This document shows positions 1 to 6,284 of a stretch of DNA of 6,757 bases, piece by piece (within the stretch, counting starts at the first letter, position 1; the number at the start of each line of letters is the position of its first letter). This stretch comes from DATNNN01 sp035601815 (GTDB taxonomy: Bacteria; Pseudomonadota; Alphaproteobacteria; Rhizobiales; Xanthobacteraceae). The position numbers and the translations under genes are program-made. The notes under the pieces are model-generated. The model did no database searches, had not been told where the DNA came from, and was given only the letters and a program-made list of their open reading frames with translations. The stretch lies in assembly GCA_035601815.1 (NCBI GenBank), contig DATNNN010000109.1, positions 1-6,757 of the forward strand. The letters are read 5' to 3'.

Positions 1-252
1 GAGCGACGGATGGCCCCAGTTGCGGTTGCGCGAAAGCCGCATCACCTGCCACGTCTTGCCGTCCACCGGCAGCGCCAACGCGCCGGCGAGGCAGCCCCTG
101 GCGTAGAAGCCGATCGAGCGCGCGGCGAGCGGTGCCGGCGCTGCCTTGCGGCCGAACAATTCCTTGGCCGGCGCGCCAGGCTTGGGCTCGGCGCTTTGCG
201 CGAGCGCCACGGCAGGCAAGAGGGCGAGGCTCAGGAGAATCGTCCAGCGCAT
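1..252 (-). CDS. mepA: Penicillin-insensitive murein endopeptidase MepA (peptidase M74), N-terminal part
   Basis: Only the first 84 codons are present; the C-terminus lies beyond the left edge. The start ATG (250-252) opens a clear signal peptide: Met-Arg-Trp, a hydrophobic run, then AVALA-Q around residue 19, so the protein is expected in the periplasm. After a Pro/Ala/Lys-rich linker, residues 46-83 (SIGFYARGCLAGALALPVDG, then WQVMRLSRNRNWGHPSL) match the start of the mature MepA domain; E. coli MepA has SIGSFSNGCIVGADTLP and YQVMRTDQRRYFGHPDL there. MepA is a zinc enzyme that cuts D-Ala-meso-DAP cross-links in peptidoglycan. The metal-binding His/Asp residues lie further downstream and cannot be checked here. 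The upstream membrane-protein gene ends 41 bases before the start, so the two are probably co-transcribed. The ribosome-binding site is weak (AGAGTGA about 5 bases before ATG). Identification is from family recall, not a search. Confidence 0.88.
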   Translation of the reverse strand, partial: MRWTILLSLALLPAVALAQSAEPKPGAPAKELFGRKAAPAPLAARSIGFYARGCLAGALALPVDGKTWQVMRLSRNRNWGHPSL

Positions 253-293
253 CGGGGTCACTCTAGCGCGAATGATGGCAATGGAGCGGCGCC

Positions 294-2087
294 TCAGCGC
301 CGGACCCGAAACACCCACAGTGGATCGACCGCGTTGCCCGGAATGCGTTCGAGGAAGGCCGGCGTTTCGCCGCGCGACAGTCGCGCAGCGAGGCCCTGCG
401 GCGCCGCGCGCTCGAAATTGGTGCGTTCCGGCGAGCCGGGACACACGGCCACGTAATCCACGCGCTTCTCCGCAAGCGCGCGCCGAGCGACCGCCTCGTC
501 GCCGACCAGCACGTCGAAGGCGGCCGCGTTGCCGGCGCGGTTGCGATGATAGGGCGCCGCGAGAACCGCGTGCTCCGTGCCTGCAAGGATCGCCGGCCCG
601 AGGTCCACAAACGAGACCACGCGGCCGGGCGCGACCCGCGCGAGCGGTGTCACGTCGGCGAGCCGCCGGCAGGCACTCGGCCCGCCCTCGACGTAGCTCG
701 GCCTGTCGGGATCGACCGCATTCACGATGGCGCCGATGCCTTCACCGGCAAGCACGAGTACTGGGCTTGAGGCCGCGAGCAGGCTTGCGAGCATCACCGC
801 CCGTCCGCGCCGGCTCAGGAGCTCGACGATGGCTGCGGCGAGGAGCGGCTGGGCGACGAGATTGGCCGACGACGCGCCGCGCACCTCCCACACCGCCACC
901 GCGGTCAGCGCGGCGAGGGCGAACAGCGGCGGGAGATACAGAGTTCGCTGCGTCGGCGCGCGCAAGGCGGCCACAATGCCGAGTGCCAGCGCCGCAAGCG
1001 GCGGGCCGTAGATCGGCAGGAATTCCGCCGGCGTGTTTTGGAGGACCTCCAGCGCGTTCTGCACTTCCGAGACATGAGCGAGCCATAGGGCGGCCATGCG
1101 CGGGTCGATGTCCGCATACGGATTGCGCAGGCAGTCGGAGAAGGCGAAGGTGAGCACGGCGCCGAGGCCAAGCCCGACACCGACGCCGACCGCGAGGCGC
1201 GACTTGATCGTGGCAAGCCGCGGCGTCGAGCTCGCGAGGAGTGCGAGCGCACCGCCGATAAGGCCCGCGGCGCCGATCCACGGCGCCGAAATCGCGTCGC
1301 AGACGGGCGTCGACCAGGCGGCGGGCGGCACGGTCGCGGCGAACAGCACCGCGGTGCCGCAGCCGAAAGCCACGCCGAACGTCGACGTCACGCGCGCCGC
1401 CGGTGCGCCTTCGATCGCCCAGCGCAGGCCGAGTGCCGCGAGGATCGCTGCGATGCCCGGCAACATCTCTAGCCCCACCGCAAGCGACAGGGCCGACGCC
1501 AATCCGCCGAGAAGCGGTTGCCAGCGGGCGTCCATCGGCGCCGTGGCGCCCCAGGTCGCGGCCAGAATCAGCGCGAGCTGGAGCCCATGATGGTCGAGCG
1601 CGCCGGCGCGGAAGTGCACGAGCACGGGTGCCGCGACCGCGGCGAGCAGCACCGCCGCGATGGCCGCCGCATCGCCGGCGAGACGGCGCGCCAGTGCGCC
1701 GACAAGCGCGAGCGCGGGCAAGAAGAGGAGCGGCGGCCATAGCGCGGCGACCGCGAGCTCGGCGCCGGCGCGGCCAACGAGCAGCGTCAGAACGTAGATG
1801 AACGCTGCCATCGGCGCATCGACCAGACGCGACCAGTGCATGGCGACGCCCGCCGGCGGGTCGAGGCGATGCTGCACGACATCGAACCAACCTTGGCCGC
1901 CGAGCAAGTCGCGCACCTGCACCAGACGCATGAAGTCGTCGATCGACATGGAATCGATGACCGTCGTTCCGCCCACGAAGGAGGCCGCCACCACGGCAGC
2001 CCATGCCACCAGCACCAGCGGTGCGAGCCGATGGCGCGCGGCAATGCGATGCGTGGGCGACAGAAGAACGGGCTCGGCAAGCGACAA
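294..2087 (-). CDS. Polytopic membrane protein, STT3-like/GT-C glycosyltransferase-type, function unknown
   Basis: The protein has 597 aa. Residues about 20-450 are a series of hydrophobic segments (roughly 20-40, 92-130, 138-158, 170-180, 192-226, 235-252, 270-287, 298-317, 362-378, 384-402, 410-447), and a soluble tail of about 150 residues follows, probably periplasmic. The first long loop has an acidic motif (SIDDFMRLVQVRDLL, Asp50/Asp51), then DPPAGVAMHWSRLVD (residues 76-90). A second loop has FRAGALDHHGLQ (159-170). Acidic residues after the first membrane helix plus a later DHH motif resemble STT3/PglB-type GT-C enzymes, which transfer sugars from polyprenyl-phosphate carriers. The assignment is by motif resemblance only, and relatives may carry generic or transporter-like names in databases. 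The start is TTG at 2085-2087: an in-frame TAG lies 15 bases upstream, and AGGA sits 7 bases before the TTG. It precedes mepA by 41 bases and diverges from the L,D-transpeptidase gene, suggesting a cell-envelope role. The coding region is certain; the function is not. Confidence 0.85.
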   Translation of the reverse strand: MSLAEPVLLSPTHRIAARHRLAPLVLVAWAAVVAASFVGGTTVIDSMSIDDFMRLVQVRDLLGGQGWFDVVQHRLDPPAGVAMHWSRLVDAPMAAFIYVLTLLVGRAGAELAVAALWPPLLFLPALALVGALARRLAGDAAAIAAVLLAAVAAPVLVHFRAGALDHHGLQLALILAATWGATAPMDARWQPLLGGLASALSLAVGLEMLPGIAAILAALGLRWAIEGAPAARVTSTFGVAFGCGTAVLFAATVPPAAWSTPVCDAISAPWIGAAGLIGGALALLASSTPRLATIKSRLAVGVGVGLGLGAVLTFAFSDCLRNPYADIDPRMAALWLAHVSEVQNALEVLQNTPAEFLPIYGPPLAALALGIVAALRAPTQRTLYLPPLFALAALTAVAVWEVRGASSANLVAQPLLAAAIVELLSRRGRAVMLASLLAASSPVLVLAGEGIGAIVNAVDPDRPSYVEGGPSACRRLADVTPLARVAPGRVVSFVDLGPAILAGTEHAVLAAPYHRNRAGNAAAFDVLVGDEAVARRALAEKRVDYVAVCPGSPERTNFERAAPQGLAARLSRGETPAFLERIPGNAVDPLWVFRVRR

Positions 2088-2094
2088 GTGGGAT

Positions 2095-2098
2095 TCCT
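2095..2098 (-). promoter_or_regulatory. Ribosome-binding site deciding the TTG start of the GT-C-like gene
   Basis: On the minus strand AGGA is followed by 7 bases and then TTG (2085-2087). An in-frame TAG stop at 2100-2102 overlaps this area, so no longer start is possible and the TTG is the first usable initiator. Confidence 0.6.
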
Positions 2099-2230
2099 GC
2101 TATGGCCCCGGCGCGCGGAGGATGGGTGTGGCGACGGACACTGGCTCTAATTCCAACGGATGCGGCGGAGCCTAGGGCGGCAAGGTTGCGGGGAGGTGAA
2201 CGAGCGGGGCGCCGCGGCCCCTGATGCCGC

Positions 2231-2259
2231 TTGCCTTTGCCGCGGGCGGACGTTTGAAT
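2231..2259 (+). promoter_or_regulatory. Weak candidate promoter for the L,D-transpeptidase gene
   Basis: TTGCCT (2231-2236) is followed by a 17-base spacer and TTGAAT (2254-2259). Each hexamer matches 4 of 6 consensus positions, and the pair lies about 25 bases before the start codon. In GC-rich alphaproteobacterial DNA such matches also arise by chance. Confidence 0.3.
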
Positions 2260-2272
2260 AGGGGGGTTCGGC

Positions 2273-2277
2273 GGGAG
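2273..2277 (+). promoter_or_regulatory. Ribosome-binding site deciding the L,D-transpeptidase start
   Basis: GGGAG lies 7 bases before ATG 2285. The alternative GTG at 2279, two codons earlier in the same frame, would be only 1 base from this site, so ATG 2285 is preferred. Confidence 0.6.
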
Positions 2278-2284
2278 TGTGCGT

Positions 2285-2701
2285 ATGCGTCGTATCGCGT
2301 TGGTGGCCGCGCTTGTCGTGGCGTTATGCGGTCCGGCCGCAGCCGATGTCGTTGCCGAGGTCAATCTTTCCCGCCAGACCATGATGGTGAGCGTCGACGG
2401 CGTGGTGCACCACGTCTGGCCGGTTTCGACCGGGAAAGGCGGCTGGCGCACGCCGACCGGCACGTTTCGACCGCAGAGCATGCATGTGCGCCACTTCTCA
2501 ACGCTTTTTTACGACGCGCCGATGCCCTACTCAATCTTCTTCCACGGCCATTTCGCCATTCACGGCACCACCGAGGTCAGAAATCTCGGCCGCCGCGCTT
2601 CGCACGGCTGCGTGCGGCTGCACCCGGTGAACGCCCGCACCCTGTTCCAGCTGATCAAGGATACCGGACCGGGCACCGCGCGGATCGTGGTGACGGGCTA
2701 A
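2285..2701 (+). CDS. Small secreted L,D-transpeptidase (YkuD domain)
   Basis: The protein has 138 aa, with a signal peptide (MRRIALVAALVVALCGPAAA, likely cleaved near residue 20) and then little more than one YkuD catalytic domain. The signature is complete: AIHG (His93-Gly94) and, twelve residues on, SHGCVRL with His107 and the nucleophile Cys109; residues 45-60 (WPVSTGKGGWRTPTGT) fit the usual V-STG---TPTG motif. Such enzymes act in the periplasm and make 3-3 peptidoglycan cross-links, attach proteins to peptidoglycan, or exchange D-amino acids; which one applies here cannot be told. No LysM or other wall-binding domain is present, so it is at the compact end of the family. The GGGAG site 7 bases upstream favours ATG 2285 over GTG 2279. 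It is divergent from the GT-C-like/mepA pair and convergent with lepA. Confidence 0.93.
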   Translation: MRRIALVAALVVALCGPAAADVVAEVNLSRQTMMVSVDGVVHHVWPVSTGKGGWRTPTGTFRPQSMHVRHFSTLFYDAPMPYSIFFHGHFAIHGTTEVRNLGRRASHGCVRLHPVNARTLFQLIKDTGPGTARIVVTG

Positions 2702-2713
2702 ATACCTGCGCCC

Positions 2714-4519
2714 TCACACATCCACCTTCAACGCCGCAATAAACGCCTCCTGCGGGATCTCCACCTTGCCGAACTCGCGCATCTTCTTCTTGCCCTCGCG
2801 CTGCTTGTCGAGGAGTTTGCGCTTGCGCGTGGCGTCGCCGCCGTAGCATTTCGCCGTCACGTCCTTGCGCAAGGCGCGCACCGTCTCGCGCGCGATGATC
2901 TTGCCGCCGATCGCTGCCTGGATCGGCACCTGGAACATGTGCGGCGGGATCAGCTCCTTCAGCTTCTCGCACATGGCGCGGCCCCGCGCCTCGGCGCGGG
3001 TGCGGTGCACGAGCATGGCGAGCGCGTCCACCGGCTCGCCGTTGACCAGGATCGACAGGCGCACGAGGTCGGCGGGCTTGCGGTCGGTGAGGTGGTAGTC
3101 GAACGAGGCATAGCCGCGCGACACTGACTTCAGCCGGTCGTAGAAATCGAACACTACCTCGTTGAGCGGCAGATCGTAGGTCACCATGGCGCGTGTGCCG
3201 ACGTAGGTGAGCTCGACCTGTGCGCCGCGGCGGTCCTGGCAGAGCTTGAGCACGGCGCCGAGGTGCTCGTCGGGCGTCAGAATCGTCGCGCGGATCCACG
3301 GCTCGCGCACTTCCTTGATCTTCATCGGGTCGGGCATGTCCACCGGATTGTGGATCTCGATGGTCTCGCCGTTCGCGAGCGCGATCTCGTAGATCACCGA
3401 CGGCGCCGTGGCGATGAGCTCAAGATTGAACTCGCGCGTCAGCCGCTCCTGAATGATCTCGAGGTGCAGGAGCCCGAGGAAGCCGCAGCGGAAGCCGAAG
3501 CCGAGGGCGGCGGAAGTTTCCGGCTCGAAGGTGAAGCTCGCGTCGTTGAGGCGGAGCCTCGACATCGCCGCGCGCAGGTCCTCGAACTGCGCGGCGTCGA
3601 CGGGGAAGAGGCCGCAGAATACCACCGGCTGGACCGCGCGGAAGCCGGGCAGGGGCTCGGCCACGGGCTTGCGATCGTCGGTGATGGTGTCGCCGACGCG
3701 GGTGTCGGCCACCTGCTTGATCGAGGCGGTGAGGAAGCCGATCTCGCCGGGCCCGAGCTCAGCCATCTCCAGGCGCTTCGGGGTGAACACGCCGACCCGG
3801 TCCACGTCGTGGGCGGAATGCGTGCCCATAAGCCGGATGCGCTGGCCCTTGCGCAACGTGCCGTCGACGATGCGGAACAGCACCACGACGCCGAGATAGG
3901 CGTCGTACCAGGAGTCGATGAGGAGCGCCTTCAGCGGCGCGCTCACGTCGCCCTTGGGCGGCGGCAGGCGCGTGACGATCGCCTCCAGCACCTCGGGCAC
4001 GTTCTGGCCGGTCTTGGCGGAGATTTCGATCGCGCCCGAGGCGTCGAGGCCGATCACGTCCTCGATCTGCTGCTTTACCTGCGCGGGCTCGGCCGCCGGC
4101 AGGTCGACCTTGTTCAGGATCGGCACGATCTCGTGGTTGTTGTCGAGCGCCTGGTAGACGTTGGCCAGCGTCTGCGCCTCGACGCCCTGGCTCGCGTCGA
4201 CCACGAGCAGCGAGCCCTCGCAGGCGGCGAGCGAGCGGTTGACCTCATAGGCAAAGTCCACGTGCCCCGGCGTGTCGATCAGGTTGAGGATGTAGTCCTT
4301 GCCGTCGCGCGCCTTGTAATTGAGCCGCACGGTCTGCGCCTTGATGGTGATGCCGCGCTCGCGTTCGATGTCCATGGAATCGAGCACCTGTTCGACCATC
4401 TCGCGCTCAGCGAGCCCGCCGGTCGACTGGATCAGCCGGTCAGCGAGGGTCGATTTGCCGTGGTCGATGTGGGCGATGATCGCGAAGTTGCGGATGTTTT
4501 CGATCGGACCCGCTGTCAT
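2714..4519 (-). CDS. lepA: Elongation factor 4 (LepA), ribosome-associated translational GTPase
   Basis: The protein has 601 aa, the normal full length for LepA. The GTPase domain is intact: the P-loop AHIDHGKST (16-24), switch-I RGITI (55-59), DTPGH (82-86), NKVD (136-139) and SAK (167-169). EF-G-like domains II, III and V follow, and the C-terminus carries the LepA-specific domain ([20 protein letters not shown], then [20 protein letters not shown]), which separates it from EF-G, TypA and BipA. EF4 binds ribosomes and hydrolyses GTP; back-translocation and roles in initiation or 30S assembly have been proposed. Acting in the cytoplasm, it is loosely membrane-associated in some bacteria. In many proteobacteria lepA is followed by lepB (signal peptidase); here no gene follows on the same strand and a convergent transpeptidase gene ends 12 bases away. 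No clear Shine-Dalgarno precedes the ATG. The gene lies 55 bases after ahcY with no terminator-like hairpin between them, so read-through from ahcY is likely. Confidence 0.98.
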   Translation of the reverse strand: MTAGPIENIRNFAIIAHIDHGKSTLADRLIQSTGGLAEREMVEQVLDSMDIERERGITIKAQTVRLNYKARDGKDYILNLIDTPGHVDFAYEVNRSLAACEGSLLVVDASQGVEAQTLANVYQALDNNHEIVPILNKVDLPAAEPAQVKQQIEDVIGLDASGAIEISAKTGQNVPEVLEAIVTRLPPPKGDVSAPLKALLIDSWYDAYLGVVVLFRIVDGTLRKGQRIRLMGTHSAHDVDRVGVFTPKRLEMAELGPGEIGFLTASIKQVADTRVGDTITDDRKPVAEPLPGFRAVQPVVFCGLFPVDAAQFEDLRAAMSRLRLNDASFTFEPETSAALGFGFRCGFLGLLHLEIIQERLTREFNLELIATAPSVIYEIALANGETIEIHNPVDMPDPMKIKEVREPWIRATILTPDEHLGAVLKLCQDRRGAQVELTYVGTRAMVTYDLPLNEVVFDFYDRLKSVSRGYASFDYHLTDRKPADLVRLSILVNGEPVDALAMLVHRTRAEARGRAMCEKLKELIPPHMFQVPIQAAIGGKIIARETVRALRKDVTAKCYGGDATRKRKLLDKQREGKKKMREFGKVEIPQEAFIAALKVDV

Positions 4520-4574
4520 GGCGCGCGGCTTAGCACCCGCGCCGGGCGGTCACAAGGCGACGAAGCGCGCGCGA

Positions 4575-5978
4575 TCAATAGCGGTACTGCTCCGGCTTGT
4601 AGGGTCCGGCCACTGGCACGCCGGTGTATTTCGACTGCGCCTCGGTGAGCTTGGTCAGCTTCACGCCGATCTTGTCGAGGTGCAGGCGGGCGACCTTCTC
4701 GTCGAGCTCTTTCGGCAGTGTGTAGACCTTCCTCTCGTACTTCTTCGGGTTGGTGAAGAGCTCGATCTGCGCCAGCGTCTGGTTGGTGAAGGACGACGAC
4801 ATGACGAAGCTCGGATGCCCCATGGCGTTGCCGAGGTTCACCAGCCGGCCTTCCGACAAGAGAATGATCCGCCGGCCGGTGGGAAACTCGATCTCGTCGA
4901 CCTGCGGCTTGACGTTGTGCCACTTGAAGTTCTTCAGCGCGTTGACCTGGATCTCCGAATCGAAGTGGCCGATGTTGCAGACAATGGCGCGGTCCTTCAT
5001 GGCGCGCATGTGGTCGACGGTGATCACGTCCACGTTGCCGGTGGCGGTGACGAAGATGTCGGCGCGGGGTGCGGCGTCCTCCATGGTGGTGACCTCGTAG
5101 CCTTCCATCGCCGCCTGCAGGGCGCAGATCGGATCGACTTCCGCCACCAGCACGCGGCAGCCGGCGTTGCGCAGGCTTGCCGCCGAGCCTTTGCCCACGT
5201 CGCCGAAGCCCGCGACAAAAGCCACCTTGCCCGCCATCATCACGTCGGTGCCGCGGCGGATGCCGTCGACCAGCGACTCGCGGCAGCCGTAGAGGTTGTC
5301 GAACTTCGACTTGGTCACCGAGTTGTTGACGTCGATGGCCGGAAACAGGAGCCGGCCTTCTTTCTGCATCTGATAGAGCCGGTGCACGCCGGTGGTGGTC
5401 TCCTCGGTGACGCCGCGGATGGTCTTGGCGTTTTGCGTGTACCAGCCGTGCTTGGCCTTGAGCCGCTGCTTGATCGACGCGAACAGCACTTCCTCTTCCT
5501 CGTTGCTGGCGCCGTCGAGGAACTTCACGTCGCCCTTCTCGGCGCGGGCGCCGAGATGGATGAGGAGCGTGGCGTCGCCGCCGTCGTCGAGGATCATGTT
5601 GGGCGTGCCGCCGTCGCCCCACTCGAAGATCTTGTGGGTGTAGTCCCAATACTCTTTCAGCGACTCGCCCTTGACCGCGAACACCGGCGTACCGGCGGCG
5701 GCGATGGCCGCGGCGGCGTGGTCCTGGGTCGAGAAGATGTTGCACGAGGCCCAGCGCACGTCGGCGCCGAGCGCCTTCAGCGTCTCGATCAGCACGGCGG
5801 TCTGGATCGTCATGTGCAGCGATCCGGCGACGCGCGCGCCCTTCAGCGCCTGCGCCTTGCCGAACTCGGCGCGGGTCGCCATCAGGCCGGGCATCTCGGT
5901 CTCGGCGATCGCGATTTCGGTGCGGCCCCAGGGGGCGAGACCGATGTCCTTGACCACATAATCCTTGGCGGCGGCCAT
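4575..5978 (-). CDS. ahcY: Adenosylhomocysteinase (S-adenosyl-L-homocysteine hydrolase)
   Basis: The protein has 467 aa. It catalyses reversible cleavage of S-adenosylhomocysteine to adenosine and homocysteine using bound NAD, clearing the inhibitor left by SAM-dependent methylation and feeding the methionine cycle. Substrate-site residues are visible: His55 (SLHMTIQTA), Asp131, Glu193 (TEETTTGVH), and Lys223/Asp227/Asn228 in [11 protein letters not shown]. The NAD-binding fold has GFGDVGKG (257-264), and the protein ends in KPEQYRY, the typical C-terminal tail whose Lys/Tyr contact NAD across the dimer. The stretch of about 40 residues after Asp131 ([20 protein letters not shown] and on) is the insert found in proteobacterial but not mammalian enzymes. 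The frame is open upstream to a GTG at 6131, but ATG 5978 is chosen: it starts the conserved DYVVKDI region and has GAGGAAA 7 bases before it. Expression is probably controlled at the upstream palindrome. All key residues are present. Confidence 0.98.
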   Translation of the reverse strand: MAAAKDYVVKDIGLAPWGRTEIAIAETEMPGLMATRAEFGKAQALKGARVAGSLHMTIQTAVLIETLKALGADVRWASCNIFSTQDHAAAAIAAAGTPVFAVKGESLKEYWDYTHKIFEWGDGGTPNMILDDGGDATLLIHLGARAEKGDVKFLDGASNEEEEVLFASIKQRLKAKHGWYTQNAKTIRGVTEETTTGVHRLYQMQKEGRLLFPAIDVNNSVTKSKFDNLYGCRESLVDGIRRGTDVMMAGKVAFVAGFGDVGKGSAASLRNAGCRVLVAEVDPICALQAAMEGYEVTTMEDAAPRADIFVTATGNVDVITVDHMRAMKDRAIVCNIGHFDSEIQVNALKNFKWHNVKPQVDEIEFPTGRRIILLSEGRLVNLGNAMGHPSFVMSSSFTNQTLAQIELFTNPKKYERKVYTLPKELDEKVARLHLDKIGVKLTKLTEAQSKYTGVPVAGPYKPEQYRY

Positions 5979-5985
5979 TGAGCGC

Positions 5986-5992
5986 TTTCCTC
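5986..5992 (-). promoter_or_regulatory. Ribosome-binding site of ahcY
   Basis: GAGGAAA on the minus strand, 7 bases before ATG 5978, is a good Shine-Dalgarno match. It supports the 467-aa start over longer open-frame versions. Confidence 0.75.
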
Positions 5993-6047
5993 GGTTCGGG
6001 TGTTGTCGGATGAGGTGCGGGGAGCCTTTCCCTGCGGCTTTCCGGCT

Positions 6048-6078
6048 GTTGCTAGCAGCCAGGGGAGCGGCTGGCAAC
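6048..6078 (-). other. Bulged hairpin in the ahcY leader
   Basis: In the ahcY transcript, GTTGCCAGCC (6078-6069) can pair with GGCTG-CTA-GCAAC (6060-6048), giving ten base pairs with a 3-base bulge and an 8-base loop. It lies between the palindrome and the ribosome-binding site. No U-run follows, so it is not a typical terminator. Its function is unknown, and it may simply stabilise the leader RNA. Confidence 0.4.
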
Positions 6079-6082
6079 CAGG

Positions 6083-6102
6083 ATATAAAGATATCTTTAT
6101 AT
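6083..6102. promoter_or_regulatory. 20-bp perfect palindrome upstream of ahcY, candidate SahR-type operator
   Basis: ATATAAAGATATCTTTATAT is identical to its reverse complement over 20 bases, within GC-rich flanks, about 105 bases before the ahcY start. SahR, an ArsR-family repressor that senses S-adenosylhomocysteine, controls ahcY and methionine-cycle genes in many proteobacteria through AT-rich palindromes; from memory the core here (AAAGATATCTTT) fits that class, but it was not compared with a motif model. Read on the minus strand the palindrome contains TATAAA (6101-6096), a possible -10 element, although no good -35 lies 17 bases further upstream (GAAGGA). Binding would then block the promoter directly. 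Confidence 0.65.
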
Positions 6103-6132
6103 GCTCTCTTTTCGCGTTTCCTTCCTTCCACC

Positions 6133-6151
6133 TCTCTCCTTTGGGGAGAGA
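6133..6151. repeat. Short inverted repeat, 7-bp arms and 5-base loop
   Basis: TCTCTCC (6133-6139) and GGAGAGA (6145-6151) flank TTTGG. There is no T-run on either side, so it is not a rho-independent terminator. It sits exactly where base composition changes from GC-rich to AT-rich. Its size would suit a tyrosine-recombinase core site, but that is only a possibility. Confidence 0.4.
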
Positions 6152-6168
6152 CCTACTATCATAACTAA

Positions 6169-6197
6169 TTGACAACTAAAGTAAATTACTTTATTTT
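6169..6197 (+). promoter_or_regulatory. Candidate promoter of the integrase gene
   Basis: A perfect TTGACA (6169-6174) is followed by a 17-base spacer and TATTTT (6192-6197), which matches 4 of 6 positions of TATAAT. Transcription would begin near 6204 and leave a leader of about 80 bases before ATG 6285. No other equally good pair was seen in the region. Confidence 0.55.
6177..6193. promoter_or_regulatory. 17-bp palindrome within the integrase promoter, possible operator
   Basis: TAAAGTAA-A-TTACTTTA has two 8-base arms around one central base. It fills most of the spacer between the -35 and -10 hexamers and touches the -10, the usual place for a repressor site. Its sequence differs from the ahcY palindrome. 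It is AT-rich, so a chance dyad is possible. Confidence 0.45.
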
Positions 6198-6212
6198 TAT
6201 CCTAAACACCCC

Positions 6213-6271
6213 CTGCACAGATACGGCAAATCAAGGGGTTACAGATTTTTTGTACACAGATTCTGCACAGA
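6213..6271 (+). repeat. Cluster of short ACAGA repeats before the integrase gene
   Basis: ACAGA occurs at 6217, 6241, 6256 and 6267, the first three as ACAGAT. The first and last copies are part of an identical CTGCACAGA (6213-6221 and 6263-6271) 50 bases apart. All point the same way and lie in the presumed leader. Integrases of this class bind short arm-type repeats near their own gene, which could explain them, but the units are short and spacing is irregular (24, 15, 11). Confidence 0.35.
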
Positions 6272-6284
6272 AAGACATTGCAGC

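Larger units (their letters stand above)
2088..2284. other. Divergent intergenic region between the GT-C-like gene and the L,D-transpeptidase gene
   Basis: The two genes point away from each other, so both promoters should lie in this stretch of about 200 bases. It is GC-rich, with no tRNA, no convincing small gene and no long dyad. The plus-direction reading frame that starts at 2224 runs out of frame through the transpeptidase gene and is not considered coding. No strong promoter was recognised for the minus-strand gene. Confidence 0.6.

Noticed and set aside
146..1153. 335-codon plus-strand open frame opposite mepA and the GT-C-like gene
   Set aside because: Translation is an Arg/Ala/Pro-rich low-complexity string with no domain; the opposite strand has clear signal peptide, membrane segments and motifs.
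742..2481. 579-codon minus-strand frame overlapping the GT-C-like gene and the transpeptidase gene
   Set aside because: Arg/Gly/Ala-rich and runs through two real genes on opposite strands; a frame shadow.
4520..4574. Terminator between ahcY and lepA
   Set aside because: Only short GC-rich self-pairing (for example CCCG-GCG-CGGG) with no T-run, so transcription probably continues into lepA.
3263..4648. 461-codon plus-strand open frame opposite lepA
   Set aside because: Lies almost wholly antisense to lepA, with an Arg/Val/Asp/Glu/His-rich composition typical of GC-rich shadow frames.
4320..5981. 553-codon plus-strand open frame opposite ahcY and lepA
   Set aside because: Its translation is rich in His, Gly, Arg, Asp and Val with no recognisable domain, and it mirrors two highly conserved minus-strand genes. 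It is a GC-driven antisense frame.
5979..6080. SAH riboswitch before ahcY
   Set aside because: The GAGGAAAGCGCTC next to the start loosely recalls the conserved GAGGAGCG core, but it is the ribosome-binding site at the ATG with no room for the rest of the aptamer. A covariance-model search would settle it.
5979..6131. N-terminal extension of AhcY to a GTG at 6131 (518 aa)
   Set aside because: It would run through the palindrome and the leader hairpin, has no family similarity, and ATG 5978 has a good ribosome-binding site and gives the normal 467-aa length.
6103..6284. tRNA gene or tRNA fragment at the integrase junction
   Set aside because: No T-loop sequence (GTTCRANNC), acceptor stem or CCA-like end could be found on either strand.
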